Source: Methylococcaceae bacterium
GTDB taxonomy: Bacteria; Pseudomonadota; Gammaproteobacteria; Methylococcales; Methylomonadaceae
Direction: 5' to 3'
NCBI GenBank assembly: GCA_021647585.1
Contig: JAKIUK010000001.1
Location: forward strand, 62,001-126,000
DNA: 64,000 nt
The position numbers and the translations under genes were made by a program. The notes beneath the pieces are model-generated. The model made no database searches and was not told the DNA's origin. It worked only from the letters and a program-made list of their open reading frames with translations. Positions 9,250-18,594 of this stretch are shown piece after piece (the stretch's first letter is position 1; every line of letters starts with the position of its first letter).

Positions 9250-12063
9250 ATGGCCATATTAAGCAATAATATTTTCGGAATTTTTAGCATTAAAAAGGTC
9301 GTCAATCGATTGTGTGCTGAAGCAGTTCAACAACAGATTCAACTTGGGGTCGCCGATGCTACTCAGTTGCGTAACCGGAGGAGACATTTAGCTAAACAAG
9401 TATTTAAACGTATCCCTGTAAAATCTTACCAAAATTCCCAGGAATTTTTTCGTGCAGCGACGATGGTACTAAGTTTGGTAGGATTTAGTAGCCTTATCAT
9501 ACCTCAGCCGGCTTTGGCTGAACCCGTGTTCAAGCATTCAATGCTTGACGGTTTTGTCGTGGGTTACCAAGCGGTACCGACTTTCGCGGACCTAGATGGT
9601 GATGGCGACCTTGATGCTTTTGTAGGTAATCTGTATGGTGAAGTGCAGTACTTCCGCAACATAGGTACTAACATCGTACCTAACTTTGTGGCCGATGTCG
9701 CAGGAAATCCTTTGGCCGGATTGAACTTTCCTTTTAATGTTACCCCAACCTTTACTGATTTGGACGGTGATGGAGATTTTGATATTTTTGTAGGCGCAAG
9801 CGAAGGCAAAGTCAAATTCTATCGAAATACGGGTACCAGCACTTCAGCTCACTTTGTGGTCGATGCAGTGAATAATCCATTGGCAGGACTATTTGTGGGT
9901 TCCCGTACGGCACCAGTCTTTGTTGATATAGACGGAGATAGTGATTTCGATGCTTTTATTGGAGAAGGTAGTGGCTCTATTAAGTTTTACCGAAACATTG
10001 GTACCACAACTGTGCCGAATCTTGTAGTCGATGTTGTAGGTAATCCGTTATCTGATTTTAATGTGGGTTATGTTGCAGCACCTACCTTTGCTGATATTGA
10101 CAATGATGGTGATCTCGATGTCTTTGTTGGGGAAGGCCGTGGTACGATTAGATTTTACCGTAATACTGGAACAAGTACTGGGCCGGTCTTTGTGGCAGAT
10201 GTTGCGGGCAACCCCCTGACTGACTTTGATGTGGGGTTCGGTGCATGGCCAACTTTTGCCGATATTGACAACGATGGTGACCTTGATGCTTTTGTCGGGG
10301 TGGCAAAGGGCACTGTAGAATTCTATCGCAATACGGGTACTAACATCAATCCTAACTTTGAGAGCGGTGTGGCAGGTAATCCGTTAGCGGGTGTTTCTTC
10401 CTTGGGATTCAATAGCATTCCTGGATTTGCAGACCTGGACGGTGATGGGGATTTAGATGCTTTTGTAGGGGAATACTATGGCACAGTAAAGTTTTATCAC
10501 AATATTGGTACAAATGTTACTCCAACCTTTGTGCTTGATATTGCGAGCAATCCATTGGCTGGCATCGATGTTGGTAGACAAGCGGCCCCCGTTTTTGTTG
10601 ATCTGGACAATGATGGCGATTTAGATGTTTTTGTAGGAGAAGAATTTGGTAAGGTATTTTTTTACCGTAACACCGGTACCAATACTACACCGAACTTTGT
10701 GACTGATTTCGCAGGCAACCCTTTAGCGGGATTTGATGTGGGAAATGCTGCTGTTCCTGCTTTTGTTGACATTGACGGAGATGGCGATCTTGATTCCTTT
10801 GTTGGCAATTCTAGGGGTAGTGTGATGTTTTACCGCAATAATGGCATCAATACTGCCCCAAACTTTATAGCGGATGCTTCGGGTAATCCATTAGCTGCTA
10901 TTTATTTGTTTGGAAATGCAGTTCCTAAGTTTGCAGATCTAGATGGCGATGGGGATATGGATGTTTTTGTTGGGGAACAATACGGTGCGATAGAGTTTTA
11001 CCTCAACATTGGAAGCAATACCGTGCCGAATTTTGTGTCCGATACTGTGGGCAACCCGTTATTGGGGTTTGGTGTGGGTTCTTATGCTGCACCAGCATTT
11101 GCAGATCTGGACAGTGATGGTGATCTAGATGCCTTTGTCGGGGAACGCTATGGTGTAGTAAAATTTTTTGAAAATATTGACCCGACTTCAAATGGTGTTA
11201 CAAAATACGATTTCAACGGCGATAGAAAGTCTGACATATTAATCCGCAATGGCAGTGGCTTTCTGGCCATGTATCAGATGAATGGTGCCAGTAGAACTCT
11301 GTTTGCAGTAGGAGGACTTCCTTTAGACTGGAATGTACAGGAAGTGGGTGATTTCAACGGTGATGGAAAAGCAGATATATTAATCCGCAATGGCAGTGGC
11401 TTTCTGTCCATGTATCAGATGAATGGTGCCAGCAGAACTCTGTTTGCAGTAGGGGGACTTCCTTTGGACTGGAATGTAGTGCAAGTGGGCGATTTCAACG
11501 GAGATGGAAATGCGGACATATTAATTCGTAATAGCAGTGGCTTTCTGGCTATGTATCAGATGAATAGCGCCAGCCGAAGATTGTTATCAATAGGCGGTCT
11601 TCCACTGGATTGGAATGTACAAGGAGTGGGTGATTTTAACGGAGATGGAAATGCTGACATATTAATCCGCAATGGCAGTGGCTTTCTGTCCATGTATCAG
11701 ATGAATGGTGCCAGCAGAACTCTGTTTGCAGTAGGGGGGCTTCCTTTGGACTGGAATGTAGAACAAGTGGGCGATTTCAACGGTGATAGAAAAGCGGATA
11801 TATTAATCCGCAATAGCAGTGGCTTTCTGGCCATGTATCAGATGAATGGAGCTAAACGAACATTGTTACCAATAGGCGGTCTACCTCTAGAATGGAACGT
11901 ACAGGAAGTAGCTGATTTCAATGGTGATGGAAATGCGGACATATTAATCCGCAATGGCAGTGGCTTTTTGGCCATGTATCAGATGAATGGTGCCAGTCGA
12001 ACATTGAACGCAGTTGGCGGATTACCTACAACCTGGGATGTTCAAACTGTTGGACAGCCTTAG
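9250..12063 (+). CDS. FG-GAP/VCBS repeat surface or secreted protein B
   Basis: 937 residues, paralogous to the protein at 5791. ATG 9250 is preceded by AAAGGTAAG. The leader is strongly conserved with protein A (RLCAEAVQQQI, then RNRRRHLAKQV, then RIPVKSYQNS), followed by a hydrophobic stretch ending in PALA, an apparent signal peptidase site. The mature part again has ten repeats of about 55 residues with acidic D-x-D-x-D-G-D loops, then six repeats of about 47 residues ending in a short QP tail. The 47-residue units here carry MNGA where protein A carries MDGA. The match in repeat number suggests duplication of a whole gene and not repeat-by-repeat growth. Probably exported, Ca-binding beta-propeller; ligand unknown. 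Confidence 0.85.
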   Translation: MAILSNNIFGIFSIKKVVNRLCAEAVQQQIQLGVADATQLRNRRRHLAKQVFKRIPVKSYQNSQEFFRAATMVLSLVGFSSLIIPQPALAEPVFKHSMLDGFVVGYQAVPTFADLDGDGDLDAFVGNLYGEVQYFRNIGTNIVPNFVADVAGNPLAGLNFPFNVTPTFTDLDGDGDFDIFVGASEGKVKFYRNTGTSTSAHFVVDAVNNPLAGLFVGSRTAPVFVDIDGDSDFDAFIGEGSGSIKFYRNIGTTTVPNLVVDVVGNPLSDFNVGYVAAPTFADIDNDGDLDVFVGEGRGTIRFYRNTGTSTGPVFVADVAGNPLTDFDVGFGAWPTFADIDNDGDLDAFVGVAKGTVEFYRNTGTNINPNFESGVAGNPLAGVSSLGFNSIPGFADLDGDGDLDAFVGEYYGTVKFYHNIGTNVTPTFVLDIASNPLAGIDVGRQAAPVFVDLDNDGDLDVFVGEEFGKVFFYRNTGTNTTPNFVTDFAGNPLAGFDVGNAAVPAFVDIDGDGDLDSFVGNSRGSVMFYRNNGINTAPNFIADASGNPLAAIYLFGNAVPKFADLDGDGDMDVFVGEQYGAIEFYLNIGSNTVPNFVSDTVGNPLLGFGVGSYAAPAFADLDSDGDLDAFVGERYGVVKFFENIDPTSNGVTKYDFNGDRKSDILIRNGSGFLAMYQMNGASRTLFAVGGLPLDWNVQEVGDFNGDGKADILIRNGSGFLSMYQMNGASRTLFAVGGLPLDWNVVQVGDFNGDGNADILIRNSSGFLAMYQMNSASRRLLSIGGLPLDWNVQGVGDFNGDGNADILIRNGSGFLSMYQMNGASRTLFAVGGLPLDWNVEQVGDFNGDRKADILIRNSSGFLAMYQMNGAKRTLLPIGGLPLEWNVQEVADFNGDGNADILIRNGSGFLAMYQMNGASRTLNAVGGLPTTWDVQTVGQP

Positions 12064-13004
12064 TTTAAAATATTTAGGTGCTTTGCTTATCAGGTGTGCG
12101 ATGGCCCATCTGTTATAGTAAAATTTGTTATCAGATAAAAAATTTTAATCCCTTATGTACTAGGAACAAAAGCCCCGAAACCGGTGCGCTGTCGCGCAGC
12201 AAACAATTTTTCATAAAAAAGTATGAAAGATATAAAAAAAGTTCATTTAAAATCAATGGCTTATTTTTCTGTTTGATGAGAGGCTGTGCCGAGTTCAATT
12301 AGCACCAACTCTTTCTCAAAAATATCTTTAATTTATTAGCGGATGATCATGAGTACTATATCTACAGTGATCTTTTTCGACAACTGGACAGCACTTCTGT
12401 CAAAAGCCACTATAAACGTATTAGTCAAAATACTTATCATCCCTGGCAAATTATTTCCATACTGATCAATGCGTACACACGGCGAAACCGTTGTAAATCC
12501 ATTGACTTCGGTATTAATATATGGATTTTCTCGGATTTCTTATCATGCGGAAATAATCAAAAAAACGGCGAACATTACGTGCTAACTTGTCGATCGTAGC
12601 AGAAATACTGTTTTCACTGATAGATTTAATTAACCCAGTGACAAACTATTTCAAGCCAGTGATATTTTCCTGTCCATAATTTGCTGAAATTGAGCAGCGA
12701 TCTTCGACTCGACAGCTTGAGACAATTTTTCTGTAATCAATGCGCTATAGCGTTGAGCTGTCGCTTCCTTGTGGTTTTAAATCATCGGTAAAGTCAAAGA
12801 GTACTTGTAGATGTACTATAAAAAAATCTATCCATCTAACTAAAATTGTAATAATACTTGGTTGTAATCTAATTAGATAAAAGGGTAGAGTTGCTGACTT
12901 TATTGCAACATTAACGAGAAATTGACCTAACTTCTGATTTTGTAAGTAAATCAATCATTACTCGACCAATAGCCATTAATCACTCATTTCAAAGGATTTT
13001 AAGC
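12064..13004. other. Decayed intergenic region
   Basis: About 940 bp without an intact gene. It has a small hairpin TGCGC/GCGCA at 12185-12198 followed by a weak T-run, a possible terminator for the upstream gene. An IS1182-like transposase remnant follows (listed separately). Around 12620-12800 the minus strand has short broken frames, including ALITEKLSQAVESK and, nearer 12560, KLARNVRRFFDYFR. These look like remains of an unrecognised gene. Confidence 0.5.
12342..12599 (+). pseudogene. IS1182-like transposase N-terminal remnant
   Basis: An 85-codon frame without a good start codon reads DDHEYYIYSDLFRQLD and then YHPWQIISILINAY. This resembles the N-terminal region of IS1182-family transposases (..DLF.QLD....Y.....AYHP.QI.SILIYAY..). 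Similarity stops at about 12480; no DDE catalytic region follows and no ends are visible. It is a decayed fragment. Confidence 0.45.
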
Positions 13005-13091
13005 ATGTTTAATCACAGTGGAAGACTCGGATTTTTGACAAAGCCAATATTATTGGATCAAATAATCAAACGGGTAGGGAGAACATCATGA
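13005..13091 (+). CDS. Short ORF overlapping the TVP38-oxidoreductase gene
   Basis: 28 codons from ATG 13005, preceded by AAAGGA with nine bases of spacing. Its TGA (13089-13091) overlaps the ATG of the next gene in an ATGA arrangement, so it could act by translational coupling. The peptide begins MFNHSGRLGFLTKP and matches nothing I recognise. It may be a leader peptide or a remnant. Confidence 0.35.
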   Translation: MFNHSGRLGFLTKPILLDQIIKRVGRTS

Positions 13092-15235
13092 AAAGCTCAA
13101 GAGTCTTGCTATTGTTGGTTATTGTGTCATTGATAGCTGTGTTTTTTATTTTTGATCTTCAGCAATATCTCTCTTTAGAAATGCTTAAGGAGCAACAGGC
13201 AACGATTGAATCTTATCGCAGAGAGCATCCTGTATTGGCAGTTGTTTTTTATATGTTGGTTTATGTTGTTGTTGCAGGTTTATCATTACCTGGTGCAACA
13301 ATATTAACTCTGGCCGGTGGCGCTGTTTTTGGCGTGCTATGGGGTACGGTGATTGTTTCTTTTGCTTCCACAATTGGTGCAACACTAGCATTTTTAGCGG
13401 CACGGTTTTTATTCAGAGATGCAGTAAAATCACGCTTTGGTTCACGTTTGCAAGCGATCGATGAAGGGGTTGAGCGTGATGGGGCTTTCTATTTATTCAC
13501 CTTGCGTCTGGTTCCCATATTTCCTTTTTTCATGATCAATTTAACCATGGGATTGACGACTTTTAAAGTCAGAACATTCTATTGGGTGAGTCAGCTTGGT
13601 ATGCTAGCGGGTACTATTGTTTATGTTAATGCTGGGACTCAATTGGCTAAAATTGAGTCACTTTCAGGTATTTTATCGCCTACTTTAATCGCTTCATTTG
13701 TACTATTGGGCATGTTTCCTATCATCGCTAAAAAGATTATAACGTCAATACAGGCTAAAAAGATGTATAAACAATTTAAAAAACCTAATACTTTTAAAAA
13801 TAACCTTATTGTTATAGGTGCCGGTTCCGGTGGCTTAGTCAGTTCGTATATTGCAGCGGCAGTGAAAGCCAAGGTCACTTTGATTGAAAAAACCAAAATG
13901 GGTGGTGATTGTCTAAATACGGGTTGTGTACCCTCAAAAGCATTGATTCGTTCGGCTAAATGGCTATCTCATTTAAAACGTTCTGAAGAATTTGGTATTA
14001 AACAGGCAACTGCAGATTTTGATTTTGCCGATGTGATGGAGCGTGTTCAGGGTGTGGTTAAAGCCGTAGAACCGCATGATTCGATAGAACGTTATACGGA
14101 ATTAGGTGTAGATATAGTCGAAGGTGAAGCCAAAATCATTTCGCCTTGGGAAGTTCAGGTTAAAACCTTAGAAGGTTTTAAAATTTTATCCACTCGATCA
14201 ATTATTATAGCAGCGGGTGCGCGTCCATTTGTACCTCCCATACCCGGTCTTGATAAAGTTGAGCCATTGACATCAGATAACATCTGGAACCTAAGAGAAC
14301 TGCCCAAGCGTCTACTTATCCTTGGTGGAGGTCCTATAGGCTGTGAATTAACACAAAGTTTTGCTCGTCTTGGTAGTCAAGTAACACAGGTTGAAATGTT
14401 GCCTCGCATTATGATTCGTGAAGACCCGGAAGTTTCAGATGCGGTTATGGATCGATTTAAACAGGAAGGTGTTGACCTTAGGGTAGGACATACTGCAAAG
14501 GAATTTATCATTGAAAAAGGAGAGAAAATAATGATTGCAGAACATGAAGGGCAATCAGTAAAAATTCCATTTGATCAGGTATTGGTTGCTATCGGTCGAG
14601 TTGCAAATATTAGCGGCTATGGTGTTGAGGAGATGGATATTAAAATATCGCCTAGAAAGACGATTGAAACCAATGGCTTTCAGGAAACCAATTATCCAAA
14701 TATCTATGCCTGTGGTGATGTTGCAGGACCTTATCAGTTTACTCACACGGCTGCACATCAAGCCTGGTATGCCGCGATTAATGCTTTGTTTGGACAGTTT
14801 AAAAAATTTCATACCGATTATTCAGTGATTCCATGGTCCACTTTTACTGATCCAGAAGTGGCGAGAGTTGGGTTAAATGAACAGGATGCTAAAGAACAGG
14901 GCATTTCTTATGAAGTCGTAAGCTTCGGTATCGATGATTTAGACCGAGCTATAGCCGATGGTGAAGCACATGGGTTTGTAAAAGTTTTATCCCAGCCGGG
15001 TAAAGATAAAATTCTGGGGGTTACAATTGTTGGAGAACACGCAGGTGATTTGATCGCTGAATTTGTTTTGGCGATGAAACATGGTCTTGGTCTTAATAAA
15101 ATACTAGGCACCATTCATATTTATCCAACTTTGGTTGAGGCGAATAAATATGTGGCAGGGGTTTGGAAACGTAAACATGCACCGGAAAAATTATTGCGCT
15201 GGGTGGAAAGATATCATGCGTGGAGAAGAGGATAG
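13088..15235 (+). CDS. TVP38/TMEM64 membrane domain fused to a class I pyridine nucleotide-disulfide oxidoreductase
   Basis: 715 residues. The first 215 or so form a TVP38/DedA-like (SNARE-associated) domain with several membrane segments: residues 4-22, about 50-90 with the GATILTLAGGAVFGVLWG loop, and about 190-212. From about residue 238 an FAD/NAD(P) flavoprotein follows. It has the FAD motif IGAGSGGLVSS, the redox disulfide GGDCLNTGCVPSKA of mercuric reductase and dihydrolipoamide dehydrogenase types, a second dinucleotide motif LILGGGPIGCE, and the C-terminal dimer interface with HIYPTLVEA. The expected active-site His is in that interface. It lacks an N-terminal HMA domain and the C-terminal vicinal cysteines of mercuric reductase. 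It probably catalyses an NAD(P)H-dependent redox step at the membrane; the substrate is unknown. Confidence 0.85.
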   Translation: MKSSRVLLLLVIVSLIAVFFIFDLQQYLSLEMLKEQQATIESYRREHPVLAVVFYMLVYVVVAGLSLPGATILTLAGGAVFGVLWGTVIVSFASTIGATLAFLAARFLFRDAVKSRFGSRLQAIDEGVERDGAFYLFTLRLVPIFPFFMINLTMGLTTFKVRTFYWVSQLGMLAGTIVYVNAGTQLAKIESLSGILSPTLIASFVLLGMFPIIAKKIITSIQAKKMYKQFKKPNTFKNNLIVIGAGSGGLVSSYIAAAVKAKVTLIEKTKMGGDCLNTGCVPSKALIRSAKWLSHLKRSEEFGIKQATADFDFADVMERVQGVVKAVEPHDSIERYTELGVDIVEGEAKIISPWEVQVKTLEGFKILSTRSIIIAAGARPFVPPIPGLDKVEPLTSDNIWNLRELPKRLLILGGGPIGCELTQSFARLGSQVTQVEMLPRIMIREDPEVSDAVMDRFKQEGVDLRVGHTAKEFIIEKGEKIMIAEHEGQSVKIPFDQVLVAIGRVANISGYGVEEMDIKISPRKTIETNGFQETNYPNIYACGDVAGPYQFTHTAAHQAWYAAINALFGQFKKFHTDYSVIPWSTFTDPEVARVGLNEQDAKEQGISYEVVSFGIDDLDRAIADGEAHGFVKVLSQPGKDKILGVTIVGEHAGDLIAEFVLAMKHGLGLNKILGTIHIYPTLVEANKYVAGVWKRKHAPEKLLRWVERYHAWRRG

Positions 15236-15354
15236 CCCGACTTTCAGTCTATCAATTCGAAAATTAATTTCATGATCACTGAAGCTGCATCAGCTGGGAA
15301 GCAATGTGTTTAGTAAATATCTGTCCCTGCAGTCGTCCCTCGGGTCAAAATGTT

Positions 15355-15998
15355 ATTCAATATCCATGCCCAAAGGACATGGAATTGTGTTGACCCCCTA
15401 TAAGGGGGCTAAGCTGGCCTTTAGAAAAGGCAAGCTTGATAGTTGAGCCACCAATATTATCGGTTAAATTAAACTATTTTTCATCTTGGTACTTTACATA
15501 CTTTCTAATCATTTCCGAATCTAAACCTACGGTATCAACACAATATCCACTTGCCCAAAAATGATTACCCCAATATGGACGTTGCTTCAACTCTGGAAAC
15601 TTTGAAAATAACCTTATCGCTGATTTCCCCTTCATTACTCCCATTAGTGATGATATCGATACCTTTGGTGGTACTTTTATCAACAAATGAACATGGTCTG
15701 CTTGAATATTAAGTTCTACAACCTCGCAACTCAGTCTCTCTGATTGAATAATAATAGTTTTACGAACTTCCTCTCCTATTTTTCCGTTCAACACTTTATA
15801 TCTATATTTTGGTACCCACACAATATGATATTGGCAATGCCAGACAACATGTGCTAACTTCTTAAATCGACTCATTTGTTACTCCTTATTCTTGAATTGG
15901 TGGCTCAACTCAAGATATGGTTTAACATTTGATCAATTCATAGGCACAGCCTTTGTGCTCCACGCCCATAGGACGTGGCTATTTAAGTTTTAGTATAA
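15355..15998 (-). mobile_element. IS200/IS605-family insertion sequence, copy 1
   Basis: A 644-bp element whose sequence appears identical to 24044-24687. Boundaries were set by where similarity to that copy stops: ATTCAATATCC on the left and AGTATAA on the right. Both ends carry subterminal hairpins, CCATG-CCCAAAGGA-CATGG on the left and CCACG-CCCATAGGA-CGTGG on the right, as expected for single-strand-transposed IS200 elements. There are no terminal inverted repeats and no target duplication. The only gene is tnpA on the minus strand. Confidence 0.85.
15474..15875 (-). CDS. tnpA: IS200-type transposase TnpA (copy 1)
   Basis: 133 residues, a normal length for IS200/IS605 TnpA (Y1 transposase). 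The HUH metal-binding motif is ADHVHLLI near residue 60. The catalytic Tyr is in the C-terminal helix (MIRKYVKY). The enzyme cuts and rejoins single-stranded ends at the element's hairpins. The protein is identical to the one encoded at 24163-24564. No accessory tnpB is present. The start ATG is preceded by GGAGTAAC. Confidence 0.9.
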   Translation of the reverse strand: MSRFKKLAHVVWHCQYHIVWVPKYRYKVLNGKIGEEVRKTIIIQSERLSCEVVELNIQADHVHLLIKVPPKVSISSLMGVMKGKSAIRLFSKFPELKQRPYWGNHFWASGYCVDTVGLDSEMIRKYVKYQDEK

Positions 15999-16163
15999 GC
16001 AATTTGCCTAGTGAAAAATCACTGAATTGTTATGTTATTAACAACAATCGCTTATTTTCTTGTTCTAGTACTTTTTTCTTGATAAATCAGTTGCAGCTAG
16101 GGACGAAAACTTTTGGGACAATATATAGTTGTTGAATTTTATTGCAAGTTATGGAATTAATTA

Positions 16164-16838
16164 ATGATTGAATTATATCTGGATACAGTTGATGTTGAAC
16201 AAGTCAGGCGTTTAAACATGTGCCTGCCTTTAAAAGGTGTGACCACAAATCCATCTATTCTGGCGAAAGCGAGCGTTGGAGTTAACCAGGCATTGTCAGC
16301 AATAGCTGAAATAATAGGAAGTGAATCCCGCTTTCATGTGCAAGTTGTGAGTCAAACCGTTGATGAAATCGTAGCTGAAGCAATACAAATTGATGCTTTA
16401 CCTTACGATATGATAGTCAAGATACCAGCAACGGAAGTTGGGTTGACTGCAATTAAACAAATAAAACAGAAAAAAATAAAGGTATTGGCGACAGCTATTT
16501 ACAGTACTCAACAAGGTTTTATGGCAGCTCTTTGTGGTGCGGATTATTTAGCGCCGTATGTTAATCGAATGGATACTTTTGGGAGTGATGGCGTGGCTGT
16601 AGTCGCTGATTTGCAACTATTACTTACCCACTATGGACTTGATTGTCTCGTTCTTCCTGCCAGTTTCAAGAATACCAAACAAGTCATGGATGTAATGAAG
16701 TTGGGGGTAGGGGCTATTACACTTCCTGTTGATATTGCAATGCAGATGGTTAAACACCCGGCAGTTGAGTCAGCTGTTAACAAGTTTAATCAGGATTGGC
16801 AAAGTGTTTTTGGGGCTAAACTTTCTTTTGAAAGTTGA
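16164..16838 (+). CDS. fsa: Fructose-6-phosphate aldolase / small transaldolase
   Basis: 224 residues, the size of the FSA/TalC subfamily (about 220), shorter than classical transaldolases. Conserved sites: Asp7 (YLDT), GVTTNPS at 25-31, and the Schiff-base Lys86 in MIVKIPAT, followed by LATAIYSTQQ and APYVNRMD. Members either cleave fructose 6-phosphate to dihydroxyacetone and glyceraldehyde 3-phosphate or transfer dihydroxyacetone units in the pentose phosphate pathway; sequence alone does not separate the two. Cytoplasmic. It is a single gene downstream of the IS200 copy, with no obvious operon partner; the gene on its 3' side is convergent. Confidence 0.85.
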   Translation: MIELYLDTVDVEQVRRLNMCLPLKGVTTNPSILAKASVGVNQALSAIAEIIGSESRFHVQVVSQTVDEIVAEAIQIDALPYDMIVKIPATEVGLTAIKQIKQKKIKVLATAIYSTQQGFMAALCGADYLAPYVNRMDTFGSDGVAVVADLQLLLTHYGLDCLVLPASFKNTKQVMDVMKLGVGAITLPVDIAMQMVKHPAVESAVNKFNQDWQSVFGAKLSFES

Positions 16839-16866
16839 TAGAAAAGGATTTTGCATGATCAGATTA

Positions 16867-17154
16867 TTATGCAACAGCACTATCAAAATTCCAGTCACAA
16901 AAAGCCAGTCCAATGCCACGACCATCAATAACTCTAGTCAATTGAACTTCTTTTATTGGCATTTCCTGCTGATTATTGATGATTTGTAATTTCAGGATAC
17001 TTCCTACAGGGGGTAATTTTAGATCGCTTATGTTAATGAAAACACCACTGTCAGAAGCATCCGTCGTTGTTGTATAGTAGTCACCAAAGGAAGGATGACT
17101 TAGCTTGACTTCAGCGATTAAGGCATAGCGTTTGCTTATTCTTCTATTATCCAT
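16867..17154 (-). CDS. PilZ-domain protein
   Basis: 95 residues consisting only of a PilZ domain. The N-terminal arginine motif (RRISKRY, residues 4-10) and the later DASDSGVFI (an N/DxSxxG-type motif, about 33-41) are the two c-di-GMP contact regions of the family. It is likely a small c-di-GMP receptor. The same window encodes several enzymes for making and breaking c-di-GMP (25648-35434), although not in the same operon. Target unknown. Confidence 0.8.
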   Translation of the reverse strand: MDNRRISKRYALIAEVKLSHPSFGDYYTTTTDASDSGVFINISDLKLPPVGSILKLQIINNQQEMPIKEVQLTRVIDGRGIGLAFCDWNFDSAVA

Positions 17155-17304
17155 TTAATGTTCTCTTTTTAGAACCGTAGTGTAAAATCATATGGGGCAA
17201 TTATCTTTTGTGCATAGTACTACAGCCTGGAATTATGTTAGAAGTATAAAATCGATCAGTGTATGAATCTTTGAACATAATCACATAAAGCTATGATTTT
17301 TGAG

Positions 17305-18594
17305 TTAACCAAAACTGTCTGTGGTAATGCTGTCAAACCATTTTTTTGCTTGAATGGCTTCAATAGCAAGGGATGTCTGGTCTTGTTTGTTTGTGACTCC
17401 TCCAGCCCCTTTTACTTTAATTAACTTTTCCTGAGAATCAAGTTTGTAGACCATTGCAATTGATATTCCATGGGTTGCAGTAATTAAGCTATAGCAAGTG
17501 TTAATCCAGGTAGGTTCAAGAATATCAATTTCATTAAGCATGCTGACAATAGCAAAAGCGCAGATCTTAGCTTCAGCATTAGCGGCAAAAGCAGATTTAG
17601 GTATCGGGCTATAAATTGATGCATCACCGATGATGTGAAGATCATGATAGAGGGTTGATTCGGATGTTTTATGTATTACCGGGCACCAGCCACTGTCGTC
17701 ACAAAGTCCTGCAGATTGGGCAATATTGCCTGCTTTTTGTGCCGGTATATAATTCAAAACATCCGCTTTAAATTTATCCCCAAAATCAGTTTCTATCTGT
17801 TTGTTTTTGACATTAATTTTTATGATAGGGTTATCGGCAAGGGAAAGCCATTCGATCATGCTGTTATTGCTGTTATAACCATAATGTTTTTCCCATCCTG
17901 CAATAAACAAGCTTTGTTTTGAAAACTGAGTTTTAGGGTCAAGGATTAATAGTTTTGATTTGGGTTTATGTTTTTTTAAGTAATTAGCGATCATGCTTGC
18001 CCGTTCATAGGGGCCAGGGGGGCATCTGAATGGATTGGGGGGGGCACAAATAATAACGGTTCCTCCATTATGCATGGTTTTGAGCTGATTGTTGAGTAAT
18101 GTTGTTTGGATACCGGCTTTCCAGGCATGAGGAATTAAGTGTGCCGATGACTGGTCATGACCTTCAATCGTATCCCAACGAAAATCTATACCTGGGGAAA
18201 CGATTAATTTGTCATAATGGATTTTCTGCTGATCAGCTAATGTTACGAAATGTTTTTCAGGATTGATACGGGTAACTTGCTGATGAATTAGCTTAATACT
18301 ATAGTGACTGGATAAGGTTTTATAGTTGAAGACGAGTGAATTGATATTTGTTAAACCGCCTAGTACCCAATTACTTCCAGGACATGTTATATATTCGGTT
18401 TTTGGTTCTATTAAAGTGACTTGGATATTAGAATCTAACTGTCGAATCGTTTTTGCTGCTGTTGCACCCCCAAAGCCGCCGCCAATAATAACAACATGTG
18501 GTAATGAAGACTTTAACTGCTTGCTGTGGCAACCAGGTACTAATAGGCTTGCGGTACTCCCTGCTAATTTAATAAAGTGTCGTCTGGAAAGCAT
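17305..18594 (-). CDS. fccB: Flavocytochrome c sulfide dehydrogenase, flavoprotein subunit
   Basis: 429 residues. Twin-arginine-type leader (SRRHFIKLAG) with a possible lipobox-like VPGC. The FAD-binding motif VVIIGGGFGGATAAK follows, then YITCPGSNWVLGG, which carries the Cys that binds FAD covalently in this family. Further cysteines (PFRCPPGPYERA, and AGLCDDSGWCP) are in positions fitting the redox-active pair. The C-terminal FCSD flavin-binding domain ends near residue 420. The enzyme oxidises sulfide to sulfur or polysulfide in the periplasm and passes electrons to a c-type cytochrome. Its start codon directly follows the stop of the cytochrome gene upstream, so the two are translated from one mRNA. 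A related quinone-linked sulfide reductase is less likely given the adjacent cytochrome. Confidence 0.85.
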   Translation of the reverse strand: MLSRRHFIKLAGSTASLLVPGCHSKQLKSSLPHVVIIGGGFGGATAAKTIRQLDSNIQVTLIEPKTEYITCPGSNWVLGGLTNINSLVFNYKTLSSHYSIKLIHQQVTRINPEKHFVTLADQQKIHYDKLIVSPGIDFRWDTIEGHDQSSAHLIPHAWKAGIQTTLLNNQLKTMHNGGTVIICAPPNPFRCPPGPYERASMIANYLKKHKPKSKLLILDPKTQFSKQSLFIAGWEKHYGYNSNNSMIEWLSLADNPIIKINVKNKQIETDFGDKFKADVLNYIPAQKAGNIAQSAGLCDDSGWCPVIHKTSESTLYHDLHIIGDASIYSPIPKSAFAANAEAKICAFAIVSMLNEIDILEPTWINTCYSLITATHGISIAMVYKLDSQEKLIKVKGAGGVTNKQDQTSLAIEAIQAKKWFDSITTDSFG

